64,000 nt of DNA from an uncultured Dehalococcoidia bacterium (lineage in GTDB: Bacteria; Chloroflexota; Dehalococcoidia; Lucifugimonadales; UBA1127): the NCBI GenBank assembly GCA_951812285.1, contig OX638292.1, positions 166,774 through 230,773 on the forward strand, read 5' to 3'. The notes under the pieces are model-generated. The model worked only from the letters and a program-made list of their open reading frames with translations, made no database searches and was not told the DNA's origin. Below are positions 38,601 to 46,974 of the stretch, in pieces. Each line of letters opens with the position of its first letter. Positions within the stretch are counted from its first letter, which is position 1. The position numbers and the translations under genes were made by a program.

Positions 38601-39922
38601 TGGCCGTGACCAACACCTGGGACTTCCCAACCTATTTCGGCCTCGGTGCCGTGAGCATCGCCATCGGCCAGTGGCTGGCGGCCCGCCGCATCAGCCGAGC
38701 GCTTCTGTACAAGACGGCCGGCCTCCTGCTCCTGTTCGCCGTTATGGCCTTCGCCTTCTGGCTCCCCTTCCACCTGCGCCTCGTCAACGGCTTCCCCGGC
38801 ATCGGCGCCGCCCCCACCACGACGCCCTTCGGCCAGTACCTCGCCATACACGGCCTGTTCATGTACATAGCCGTCACCCTTCTGGCGGTCGAGGCCTTGC
38901 CCCGCATCTGGCGCTGGATGGTGCGCAGCCAGGGCCCGTGGCAGTTAGCCCTCGGTTTCACGACTGGCGTCCTGGTCTCGCTGGGCATGGCCCTTGCCGT
39001 CGTCGGATACGGCACGTTCTCAGTCTTGGGCGCGCTGCTGCTCGTCGCCGCCGTCCCGCTGCTCGGCTGGCTCTTCGTCCTCCGCTGGCGCTGGGGCCGC
39101 GAGCCGTCCGATGCGAGGGCTTCCGCGCCCTACCACCTGCTCCCGCTAGGGCTGCTGGCAATCGCCTTCGCTATCGGCGCCGCGGTAGACGTGCTCGTCC
39201 TCAAGGGCGACATCGAACGGCAGAACACGGTCTTCAAGCTCTACCTGCAGGCGTGGCTCTTCTTTTCCCTCGCCGCCGCCTACGCTCTCTGGCACCTCGG
39301 CATTGTGCGAGGCTGGTTCACGCGCCCGCGACTGTGGACCGGCGTGTGGACGGCCGGCCTCCTCATCCTGCTGGCCGCCTCCGCCGTCTACCCCGTGCTC
39401 GGCACGAATGCCCGCCTCGACAACCGTTTCGCCACGACGCCCTTGACCCTCGACGGCACGGCCTTCATGGAGAACGCCGTCTACTTTGACGTGGACGAGA
39501 CCCACCTCAAGCATGACCTCGACGCCATCAACTGGCTGCGCGACAACATCGATGGCACCCCCGTCGTCCTGGACGGCCGGACGCCCCTTTACCGCTGGGG
39601 CAGCCGCGTCTCGGTCTATACCGGCCTCCCGACGGTCCTCGGATGGGACTGGCACCAGACGCAGCAACGCTGCGGCCTCGACCCGTGCCCCGCCGTCCAC
39701 AACCGCGTCGCAGACGTCATCCGCATCTACTCGGGCGCCAACGAAGCCGACACCCTGGTCCTGCTCGCACAGTACGACGTCGATTATGTGTACGTGGGCC
39801 AGACGGAGCGGCAGTACTACCCGGAGGACGGGCTTGAGAAGTTCGTGGCGATGGCGGAAAGCGGCGAGCTGTCAGTGGCCTACGAGAACCCCGAGGTGAA
39901 AATCTACCGCGTCGAGGCGTAA
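35642..39922 (+). CDS. Giant membrane protein: PMT/GT39-like glycosyltransferase half fused to a DUF2298 (Chlor_Arch_YYY) half
   Basis: A 1426-residue polytopic membrane protein, the largest gene here. The N-terminal half (about 20-560) looks like a GT39/PMT-type integral membrane glycosyltransferase: helix 1, then [15 protein letters not shown] with Asp55-Glu56 at the expected catalytic loop, then about ten helices. The C-terminal half (about 640-1420) has the DUF2298 signatures [20 protein letters not shown] and [10 protein letters not shown] (three Tyr near 814-816), more helices, and a soluble tail. TIGR03662 (Chlor_Arch_YYY) is known mostly from Chloroflexota and Archaea. A role in cell-surface or lipid-linked glycosylation is likely by inference. 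It begins 54 bp after gap. Confidence 0.85.
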   Translation: [1426 protein letters not shown]

Positions 39923-39935
39923 CGCAAGCCTTGCC

Positions 39936-40781
39936 CTAGTGGGAGCGCGGGTAGCTGCCGAACACCTTGATGCTCGATGCCCGCAGCTCCACGGCCTTGA
40001 GTGCCTCGACCATGATTGCATCTGTCCTGTGCCCGATGAGGTCAATGAGGAAGACGTACCGCCCCATCTCGCTCTTGGCAGGGCGTGACTCGATCTTGGT
40101 CATGCTGATGTTGCGGTGGGCGAACTCCCCGATCACGTTGTACAGCAACCCCGGTGTGTCCCCCACGAGCGGCCCCGTGTCCTCGTCGAAGTCGAAGCAT
40201 ATCGACGTCTTGTCGTCGCCCGTAGGCTCGTGGTCCTCCTTCGCCAGCACCACGAACCGCGTTGTGTTCCCCGCGACGTCCTGGATGTCCTCCTCGAGCA
40301 CCTCCGCACCGTAGAGCTCCCCCGCGCGCCGCGACGCGATGGCCGCCGCCGGGGTGTCGCTCGCCAGCATCTGCTCCACTGACGCCGCCGTCGACAGCGC
40401 GGCCTGTGGCGTCGCGCCGGGCAGCGTTTCCTCCAGATGTCGCCGGCACTGTCCCAGCGCCTGCGGGTGCGAATACACCACCTGGATGTCCGAAGCATTC
40501 GTGCCCGGCTTCACCAGCAGGCAGTGCCGGATGGGCACCAGCACCTCCTGCCGCACCATCAGCATCTGCTCGCGGATGAGCAGATCAAGCGTATCGTTGA
40601 CCGCCCCCTCGAGGCTGTTCTCGATCGGCGCGACCCCCTCGTCAGCCTCCCCGGACCGCACGGCGTCGGCCGTTGCAGAGATGGTCGCGCACGGGTACCG
40701 CTCGGCAGTCGGGTCGTACCGCTCGGTGGCGTCCTCCGTATAGGTCCCCGGCGGGCCCAGGTATGCGATTCGCTTTGGCAT
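39936..40781 (-). CDS. pheA: Prephenate dehydratase
   Basis: A 281-residue monofunctional prephenate dehydratase (phenylalanine synthesis). The start IAYLGPPGTYTEDA, the APIENSLEGAVNDT block and NTTRFVVLAKE (catalytic TRF) are typical. A C-terminal ACT domain (GLLYNVIGEFAHRNISMTKIESRPAK begins the block) supplies feedback control by phenylalanine. GGAGG precedes the ATG inside the end of the upstream RCK gene, two bases away, so it is the last cistron of a potassium-regulation unit, an odd placement. Confidence 0.94.
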   Translation of the reverse strand: MPKRIAYLGPPGTYTEDATERYDPTAERYPCATISATADAVRSGEADEGVAPIENSLEGAVNDTLDLLIREQMLMVRQEVLVPIRHCLLVKPGTNASDIQVVYSHPQALGQCRRHLEETLPGATPQAALSTAASVEQMLASDTPAAAIASRRAGELYGAEVLEEDIQDVAGNTTRFVVLAKEDHEPTGDDKTSICFDFDEDTGPLVGDTPGLLYNVIGEFAHRNISMTKIESRPAKSEMGRYVFLIDLIGHRTDAIMVEALKAVELRASSIKVFGSYPRSH

Positions 40782-40783
40782 CG

Positions 40784-41446
40784 TTACCTCCTGGTGCTCA
40801 GGACTTCCAGGAGGGCTTCCGCCTGGTCAGCCACTGTGATTGCGACGATCTCATCGTGTAGTTCGATATACGTTTCCTCGTTGAGTTGCTTCAGCTCGCC
40901 GTCCCGGTCCACAACCGCCACGATGAACGTCTCCGGCGGCAGCGCGATGTCGTAGAGACGCTTGCCGATGACGGGCGAACCCTGCGGCACCCCGATTGTA
41001 GCCGCCTCGCGGTTCCCCTGCACCGGCAGCACATGCGCCGGAGAGTGCGCCGGCAGCTCCTCCTCGATCGCGCCGAGCAGCAGCTGCGTACTGCTCACCA
41101 CGACGTCCACGCCCAGCAGCCCGAAGAGCCGTTCGTCCTCAGGGCTGTTGATGAGCGTGACCGTCTTTGGCACGTTGAAGCGGTGCTTGGCGAGCTGGCA
41201 CGCCGCAAGGTTGTCCTCGTCCGCCCCCGTCGTGGCGATCAGGATGTCGGCCCGCGCGACGCCCGCCTCCATCTGGATGATCGGCTCCGAGCCGTCGCCC
41301 TTGATCGCGACGTTGCCGAAGTGCGACACAAGCTCTTCGACGCGCCTGCTGTTCCGCTCAATGATGAAGACCTCGTGACCCGCGTTGAAGAGCGCGCGCA
41401 CAAGGAAATAGCCAACTCTGCCGCCCCCGACCACTACGATGTACAT
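40784..41446 (-). CDS. TrkA-type RCK protein (RCK_N + RCK_C)
   Basis: A 220-residue potassium-channel regulatory protein. RCK_N is a Rossmann domain with VVVGGGRVGYFLVRAL and an acidic end of beta 2 (FIIERNSRRVEEL), consistent with NAD(H) or nucleotide binding. RCK_C begins near EAATIGVPQGSPVIGKRL. It gates a Trk/Ktr potassium translocator in response to nucleotide. It follows the RCK_N-only gene by 3 bp and could form a hetero-oligomer with it. Confidence 0.88.
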   Translation of the reverse strand: MYIVVVGGGRVGYFLVRALFNAGHEVFIIERNSRRVEELVSHFGNVAIKGDGSEPIIQMEAGVARADILIATTGADEDNLAACQLAKHRFNVPKTVTLINSPEDERLFGLLGVDVVVSSTQLLLGAIEEELPAHSPAHVLPVQGNREAATIGVPQGSPVIGKRLYDIALPPETFIVAVVDRDGELKQLNEETYIELHDEIVAITVADQAEALLEVLSTRR

Positions 41447-41449
41447 GGC

Positions 41450-41857
41450 TTACGTGAACACCGCCTCCAGGATGAGGGCGGACGTGATCTTGGTGGGGCT
41501 GATGGCCGCTAGGCCCAGCTTGTTGTACATCTCCTGCCGCTCCAGGTCCCCGACGCGGCAAACCACCTGCGGCACGTTGAAGATGTGCTTGGCCCGTTGC
41601 GCGGCCATGGCGTTGCGGTTGTCCCGGTTGGAGACCGCGACGAACACGTCCGTGTCTAGGATCCCCGCGTCGATCAGCTCCTCCTCCAGGATCCCGTCGC
41701 ACACGATGGTCGCGCCCTCCGTCTCGCGGAGCTCCTTGGGCAGGCTGAGAAAGCTCTCCGGCACGGTGTCGAGGACGGTGACGCTGTGGCCCTCCCGCCA
41801 CAGGGTCGTGGCGATCTGCGTGCCTATGCGCCCGCACCCCATCACGATGACGTTCAT
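41450..41857 (-). CDS. RCK_N-only (TrkA N-terminal domain) protein
   Basis: A 135-residue protein equal to a single RCK_N Rossmann domain: VIVMGCGRIGTQIATTLW, VTVLDTVPESFLSL, then FVAVSNRDNRNAMAAQ and VVCRVGDLERQEMY. No RCK_C follows, so it is about half the length of a normal TrkA. The start overlaps the universal stress gene stop as ATGA. Together with the next gene (3 bp away) it gives a RCK_N / RCK_N-RCK_C pair. Confidence 0.85.
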   Translation of the reverse strand: MNVIVMGCGRIGTQIATTLWREGHSVTVLDTVPESFLSLPKELRETEGATIVCDGILEEELIDAGILDTDVFVAVSNRDNRNAMAAQRAKHIFNVPQVVCRVGDLERQEMYNKLGLAAISPTKITSALILEAVFT

Positions 41858-42336
41858 CGTCGGCCTTCAGGCGCTGTCTCCGCGGCCGCACCGACCTGCC
41901 GGGCGGGCTCTGCCGGCATGGGCTCGCGGTAGATGAGCACGGGGCACGGCGAGTGTTCGAGGATGTACGCGGTGTCGCTCTGCGGTGTGAGCCCGTCCTG
42001 CTTCCGACGGTACGGCAGGCCCAGCAGGATGGCGTCCACCCGCTCCTCCTGCGCCTCCCGCACGATGGCCGGGCCCGAGTCCCGCGCCTGCAGCAGGTCG
42101 GCCTGCACCTTCACCTTGCGCGCCTTGAGGAAACTCTCGCCGTGGCGGAGCAGCTCCTCGCTCTGCGCGACGGCGCCGGGAATCTCCGCGTCGACGGCAT
42201 ACTCTCGGGGTACTTCGATTACGGAGAGGAGGCAGACGCACCCGTGCTCTTGCCGCACGAGGCTACAGGCGAACTCCAACGCATGTTCGTCGACGCGCTG
42301 CCCTTTGATGGGGAGTAGCAGCCGCTTGATGTGCAT
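41854..42336 (-). CDS. Universal stress protein (UspA family)
   Basis: A 160-residue UspA-fold protein. The N terminus HIKRLLLPIKGQRVDEHALEFA and the C-terminal ILLGLPYRRK... ILEHSPCPVLIYRE are characteristic, but the ATP-binding G-x2-G-x9-G-S/T loop appears altered (GLPYRRKQDG then TPQSDTAYI). Usp domains are often linked to transporters that they regulate. Here it heads a unit with two RCK proteins and overlaps the second gene by four bases, which supports a link to potassium homeostasis. Confidence 0.85.
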   Translation of the reverse strand: MHIKRLLLPIKGQRVDEHALEFACSLVRQEHGCVCLLSVIEVPREYAVDAEIPGAVAQSEELLRHGESFLKARKVKVQADLLQARDSGPAIVREAQEERVDAILLGLPYRRKQDGLTPQSDTAYILEHSPCPVLIYREPMPAEPARQVGAAAETAPEGRR

Positions 42337-42396
42337 CCGGAGCGTTTTCTCGTTTCAGAGTTGGGGCCCTGGTGCCCGCCTTCTGCCCGAAAGTGG

Positions 42397-42425
42397 ATTA
42401 TGGACTCTGCTCAACGGTTGCGCAA
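42397..42425 (-). promoter_or_regulatory. Candidate promoter for the usp-RCK-RCK-pheA unit
   Basis: On the minus strand TTGCGC (42425-42420) and CATAAT (42402-42397) are spaced by 17 bp in the 150-bp gap before the universal stress gene. The predicted leader is about 55 bases. It separates this unit from the TrkH-KtrA pair upstream. Confidence 0.5.
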
Positions 42426-42487
42426 GCCGGTAATGCAAGGGGATATCACGGTCTTTCACAATGCGAATGGAATGGCCGCCGGCAGCC

Positions 42488-43183
42488 TCAATCCACGCGC
42501 CCGCCGGTCAGCTGCGCCACGCCCGACTCCCGCAGCCGGTCGAGCAGTTCCTCCCGGCTCGCCAGTACCAGCGTGTCCTCCGGTTGGATGCGCTCGTCCT
42601 CCGCGGGCAGCAGGATGACGTCCTGCCCCCTGCGGATGGCCAGCACCGCCAGCCCGTACTTGTCTCGCGCCCCGGTTAGCCCCATGTCCTTCAGCGTGCG
42701 GTTCACCGCCTGCGCGGACGAGCGGACCATGCTGATGACGAAGTTGGGGCCCACCTCCATGTAGTCCTGCACCTCCGGGTGGAAGAGGCTGCGCGCCACG
42801 TGCTGCCCCGTCTCCTGCTCCGGGTGCACGACGACGTCCGCCCCCACGCGGTCCAGCGTCCGCCCGTGCAGCGGGGTGCGCGCCCGGGCGACGATGTACG
42901 GGATGCCCATGCTCTTGAGCAGCACCGTCGCCATGATGCTCGCCTCCACGTTCGACCCGATCGCCACCACGGCCATGTCGAAATTCGGGACGCCCAGCTC
43001 GCGCAGGACGTTCTCCTGCGTCGCGTCTGCCCGCACCGAGTACGTGACGCGCCCCATCGCCTCCTGCACCAGCGCCTCGTCCGTCTCCAGCGCCAGGACG
43101 TCGTGGCCCATCTGGTACAGCGTGAATGCCACGCTTGAGCCGAACCTGCCGAGCCCGATGACAACGATTTGTCTGTTTGCCAT
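42488..43183 (-). CDS. KtrA/TrkA-type RCK protein
   Basis: A 231-residue RCK_N-RCK_C regulator. RCK_N has VVIGLGRFGSSVAFTLYQ and the acidic residue in VLALETDEALVQEA; RCK_C includes VLAIRRGQDVILLPAEDERIQPEDTLVLA. ATG 43183 is preferred over GTG 43189 because GAGG then has a 5-base spacer. It follows trkH by 8 bp and is the probable direct partner of that channel, as in KtrAB systems. Confidence 0.9.
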   Translation of the reverse strand: MANRQIVVIGLGRFGSSVAFTLYQMGHDVLALETDEALVQEAMGRVTYSVRADATQENVLRELGVPNFDMAVVAIGSNVEASIMATVLLKSMGIPYIVARARTPLHGRTLDRVGADVVVHPEQETGQHVARSLFHPEVQDYMEVGPNFVISMVRSSAQAVNRTLKDMGLTGARDKYGLAVLAIRRGQDVILLPAEDERIQPEDTLVLASREELLDRLRESGVAQLTGGRVD

Positions 43184-43191
43184 AGCCACCT

Positions 43192-44634
43192 CTAGCCTAT
43201 TCTAACCCTCTCCCTGGGAAACCGGTAAAGCGGCGTCTTGCCCTCGTGGTGTACCAGCGCGAGCCCCAGTGCCAGCGGCCCTATGCGCCCCACCACCATT
43301 GTCACGATGATCAAGAGCTGCCCCACGACGCTCAGGTCCGGCGTCACCCCCGTGCTCAGCCCCACGGTGCCAACCGCGGAGAACGCCTCGAAAAGCACGT
43401 TGATGAATGACGTGTGGCCCCCCTCCGTGCCCGTCAGGATGAACGCCACCACGAAGACCAGCAGCAACCCCAGCGAAACGACCGCGATCGCCCGGTGCAC
43501 CTGGAACGGCGAAACCTCGCGCCCGAACGCCGTCACGTGGTCGCTGCCCCTCATCGACGCCAGGATCGTCGCCACCAGCACGCCCAGCGTGTTCAGTCGT
43601 ATCCCGCCGCCCGCCGACGCCGACGCCGTGCCGATGAACATGAGCCCCATGATGAAGAAGATCGTCGCCGAGTTGAGCACCCCTGTGTCGATGGTGCTGA
43701 ACCCCGCTGCCCGCGCCGTGATCGATTCGAATACCGAGTGCACGATTTTCTGCCCGAGAGACATCGACCCAAGCGTCTCCGGCCTGTCGTACTCGAACCC
43801 GAATACCACAAGCGCCCCCAGCGCCCACAGCACGACGCTCGCCACCACGATGATCTTGGTGTCCAGGCTGAAGCGCGTGAACCGCCGCACCCGCACCAGC
43901 TCGGACATGACCGCGAAGCTCAACCCGCCGAGCATGATGAGGAAGGCCATGACCCCCAGCGTGAACAGGTCCTCGCGGAACGCGCTCAGGCTGTGAGAGT
44001 CCGGCAGCGTGGTGAACCCCGCGTTGTTGAATCCGCTCACCGCCTGAAACAGCCCCAGCCACGCCGCCTCCGGGAAGCTGACGTCCAAACTCCCGGCAAA
44101 TCGCACCGTCAGCAGCACGCCCCCGATGAGCTGCAGCACCAGCGCCGTCACCATGAGATTGCGGATGGCCCGCAGTATCCCCCCGATGCGCGTGTCGCCG
44201 AGCCCCTCGCGGAAGGCCATCCGCTGCGGCAGCGTGATGCGCTGTCCAAGCAGGATGTAGATGAACCCCGCCATCGTCATCCAGCCCAGCCCTCCGACGA
44301 GGATCAGCAGCCAGATGACCGCCTGCCCCGCATAGCTCCAGTGCGTCGGCGTGTCCACCACCACCAACCCCGTCACCGTCGCCGCGGACGTGGCCGTGAA
44401 CAGCGCGTCCATCAGCGACGTCCACTCGCCGGTCGTGCTGGCGAAGGGAAACATGAGCAGCGCCGTGCCAATCGCGATGAGGATCGTGAGGCCGCCGATA
44501 AGCGTTGTCGGCGAGTTGATGGGACGCAGTCGAGGGGTGCGCAGGGGGATTCGTACAGTGACGGGGCGGGTCTCTTGGGGTCTGGGACGCCTTACAACCT
44601 GTTCGCCCGGTTTGGGCTGCCAGCTGCGTTGCAC
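43192..44634 (-). CDS. trkH: TrkH/KtrB-type potassium translocator
   Basis: A polytopic membrane protein of about 480 residues. The four pore-loop (selectivity filter) segments are visible: ATSAATVTGLV, VSGFNNAGFTT, ITARAAGFSTI and FSAVGTVGLSTGV, each centred on the conserved Gly. The frame is open to 44943, but GTG 44634 is chosen because AGGGAG lies at normal spacing and the added upstream residues look non-coding. It imports potassium with sodium or protons. The KtrA-like gene follows directly. It is divergent from rdgB. Confidence 0.9.
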   Translation of the reverse strand: MQRSWQPKPGEQVVRRPRPQETRPVTVRIPLRTPRLRPINSPTTLIGGLTILIAIGTALLMFPFASTTGEWTSLMDALFTATSAATVTGLVVVDTPTHWSYAGQAVIWLLILVGGLGWMTMAGFIYILLGQRITLPQRMAFREGLGDTRIGGILRAIRNLMVTALVLQLIGGVLLTVRFAGSLDVSFPEAAWLGLFQAVSGFNNAGFTTLPDSHSLSAFREDLFTLGVMAFLIMLGGLSFAVMSELVRVRRFTRFSLDTKIIVVASVVLWALGALVVFGFEYDRPETLGSMSLGQKIVHSVFESITARAAGFSTIDTGVLNSATIFFIMGLMFIGTASASAGGGIRLNTLGVLVATILASMRGSDHVTAFGREVSPFQVHRAIAVVSLGLLLVFVVAFILTGTEGGHTSFINVLFEAFSAVGTVGLSTGVTPDLSVVGQLLIIVTMVVGRIGPLALGLALVHHEGKTPLYRFPRERVRIG

Positions 44635-44779
44635 GCATCGCTCCCTGTGGGCCCGTCTCTCGCGTTGGGACCCGCGTATCGATTGTGGACTCCGCTCTAC
44701 GCCAATGCAAGGGATGTGAAGCGTGTCACTCCTATTGACTCGCGGCCATCGCGGGCTATGGTAAATGCGGGAGGACCGC

Positions 44780-45388
44780 ATGGAACGCAGGCTGCTCGTG
44801 GCCACGGGCAACCCAGGCAAGGTAGTTGAGCTCGCCCAGCTCCTGCGCGGCGCGCCCTTCACCCTTGTCTCCCTCCGTGATCTCGGCCTCCCGACCGAGA
44901 TAGAGGAGCCCGCCGACACATTCGAGGGCAACGCCGTCATCAAGGCAGAGACCTACGCCCGCATGAGCGGCCTCCTCACGTTGGCGGACGACTCCGGCCT
45001 TGAGGTCGACGCCCTCGACGGCGCCCCCGGCGTCCACTCCCGCCGCTTCGCCGGCGAGGACGCCTCCGACGACGACCGCACCGCCCTCGTGCTCGCGCGG
45101 CTCGACGGCGTCCCGTGGGAGCGCCGCACCGCCCGCTACCGCTGCGTGCTCGCCCTCGCGGCCCCCGGCGAGCCCACCGTCACGTGTGAAGGGGCCTGTT
45201 CTGGTATCATTGACTATGGACCCCGTGGAGACGGCGGTTTTGGCTATGACCCCGTCTTCTATCTGCCGGACTACGGCAAGACCGTGGCGGAGCTCTCCCT
45301 GGAGGAGAAGAATCGGGTCAGCCATCGCGCAAGAGCCGCCAGAGAGGCCGTCGCCGTGCTGATGGCGCGAGCCGCCAGGGAGCCGTAG
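44780..45388 (+). CDS. rdgB: RdgB/HAM1-type nucleoside-triphosphate pyrophosphatase (dITP/XTP)
   Basis: A 202-residue house-cleaning pyrophosphatase that removes ITP, dITP and XTP. Motifs are the N-terminal VATGNPGKVVEL, LADDSGLEVDALDGAPGVHSRRFAG and GDGGFGYDPVFYLPD, with the final SHRARA. ATG 44780 has GGAGG five bases upstream; an earlier in-frame start lacks a site. It precedes moaA by 28 bp on the same strand. Confidence 0.95.
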   Translation: MERRLLVATGNPGKVVELAQLLRGAPFTLVSLRDLGLPTEIEEPADTFEGNAVIKAETYARMSGLLTLADDSGLEVDALDGAPGVHSRRFAGEDASDDDRTALVLARLDGVPWERRTARYRCVLALAAPGEPTVTCEGACSGIIDYGPRGDGGFGYDPVFYLPDYGKTVAELSLEEKNRVSHRARAAREAVAVLMARAAREP

Positions 45389-45416
45389 TCCGCACTGGGG
45401 CTAACAGGAGCGTTTG

Positions 45417-46448
45417 ATGCCGCTGGACACGCTGAAGAGGCCCCTCAGGGACCTCCGCATCTCCGTCACCGACCGGTGCAACTTCCGGTGCCCGTACTGC
45501 ATGCCCGCCGAGGTCTTCGGCGAGCGCTACAAGTTCCTTTCCAAGGCGCAGATGCTCAGCTTCGAGGAGATAACCCGCCTCGCCTCCGTCTTCGTCGGCC
45601 TCGGCGTCACCAAACTCCGCATCACCGGCGGCGAGCCCCTCGTCCGCGCCGACCTCGAGAAGCTCATCGCCATGCTCGCCGGTATCCCCGGCGTCGAGGA
45701 CATGGCGATGACCACCAACGGCTACATTCTGGCCGGCCACGCGCAGCCGCTGAAGGACGCCGGACTCTCGCGCGTCACTGTCAGCCTCGACTCCCTGGAC
45801 GAGAAGATCTTCGGCGAGCTCAACGGCCTCGGCCACAGCGTCGACCGCGTACTGGAAGGCATCCAGGCGGCCAATGACGCCGGGCTGACGCCCATCAAGG
45901 TCAACTCCGTCGTCGTCCGCGGCGTCAACGACCACACCGTCGTCGACCTCGCCCGCTGGTGCAAGGAGCGCGGCTACATCGCCCGTTTCATCGAGTTCAT
46001 GGACGTGGGCAGCCTAAACGGCTGGGACGAGTCACAGGTGGTTCCCGCCCGTGAGATCCTCGACCGCATCAATGAGGAGCTGCCCATCGAGCCCGCCACC
46101 CCCAACTACACCGGCGAGGTCGCCCAGCGCTGGCGCTACACCGACGGCGACGGCGAGATGGGCGTCATCGCCTCCGTGACCGCCCCCTTCTGCGGCGACT
46201 GCACCCGGGCACGCCTCTCTACCGACGGCAAACTCTACACCTGCCTCTTCGGCACTGACGGAGCGGACCTCATGGGCCCCATGCGTGACGGCGCCACCGA
46301 CACCGAGCTCACCGCCATCATCGACGGCGTCTGGAACCGCCGCGAGGACCGCTACTCGGAGCTCCGCGCCTCCCTCCGCCGCGCCCTGAGCGTCACCGCC
46401 AAGGACAGCGGCCCCCGCAAGGTCGAGATGTACAAGATAGGCGGGTAG
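45417..46448 (+). CDS. moaA: GTP 3',8-cyclase (molybdenum cofactor synthesis)
   Basis: A 343-residue radical SAM enzyme, first step of molybdopterin synthesis. The SAM cluster is in [13 protein letters not shown] (Cys-x3-Cys-x2-Cys), LRITGGEPL follows, and the second cluster is in [21 protein letters not shown], partly quoted. The C-terminal Gly-Gly (YKIGG) needed for activity is present. ATG 45417 has AGGAG at good spacing; a TTG one codon earlier is possible. moaC follows after 7 bp. Other moa/mog genes are not in the window. Confidence 0.96.
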   Translation: MPLDTLKRPLRDLRISVTDRCNFRCPYCMPAEVFGERYKFLSKAQMLSFEEITRLASVFVGLGVTKLRITGGEPLVRADLEKLIAMLAGIPGVEDMAMTTNGYILAGHAQPLKDAGLSRVTVSLDSLDEKIFGELNGLGHSVDRVLEGIQAANDAGLTPIKVNSVVVRGVNDHTVVDLARWCKERGYIARFIEFMDVGSLNGWDESQVVPAREILDRINEELPIEPATPNYTGEVAQRWRYTDGDGEMGVIASVTAPFCGDCTRARLSTDGKLYTCLFGTDGADLMGPMRDGATDTELTAIIDGVWNRREDRYSELRASLRRALSVTAKDSGPRKVEMYKIGG

Positions 46449-46455
46449 GACGGCC

Positions 46456-46974
46456 ATGACCCCAGAATCCCAACCCAACGACGCCACCGCGGACCAGGAC
46501 GCGCAACTCACCCACCTCGACGAGTCCGGCCACGCCCGCATGGTCGACGTCGGCGCCAAGCCCGCCACCCGCCGCGAGGCGACCGCTGTCGGCAGCGTCG
46601 TCATGCAGCCCGAGACCCTCGCCCTCATCGTCGCCGGGGAGATTGAGAAGGGGGACGCCCTCGCGACGGCCCGCATCGCCGGCATCATGGCCGCCAAGCA
46701 GACCCCGACCCTCATCCCCCTCTGCCACCCCATCCCTCTCAGCCAGGTCGCCGTCGACCTCGAGCCGGACGAGTCCGCCTCCGCCGTCCGCATCACCGCC
46801 ACCGTCGCCACGACGGCGCAGACCGGCGTCGAAATGGAGGCGATGACCGCGGTCTGCGTAGCTGCCCTGACGGTCTACGACATGTGCAAGGCCGTAGACC
46901 GCGCGATCCGATTCGAGGGTGTGCGCCTCGTCCACAAGAGCGGCGGCCGGAGTGGGGACTTTACGGCGAAGTAG
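46456..46974 (+). CDS. moaC: Cyclic pyranopterin monophosphate synthase
   Basis: A 172-residue MoaC that completes conversion of the MoaA product to cPMP. Conserved blocks: [40 protein letters not shown] and YDMCKAVDR, with the closing [10 protein letters not shown]. About 20 extra polar residues precede the usual start. It follows moaA by 7 bp. Its last 14 bases overlap the convergent protease gene. Confidence 0.96.
   Translation: MTPESQPNDATADQDAQLTHLDESGHARMVDVGAKPATRREATAVGSVVMQPETLALIVAGEIEKGDALATARIAGIMAAKQTPTLIPLCHPIPLSQVAVDLEPDESASAVRITATVATTAQTGVEMEAMTAVCVAALTVYDMCKAVDRAIRFEGVRLVHKSGGRSGDFTAK

Noticed and set aside
37861..39489. Plus-strand frame of 542 codons inside the YYY gene
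   Set aside because: Same strand, other frame; Arg/Pro-rich composition and no motif, while the main frame has clear membrane helices and family signatures.
43192..44943. Longer TrkH start at 44943
   Set aside because: It would add about 100 charged, non-conserved residues antisense to rdgB; GTG 44634 has a fitting ribosome binding site.
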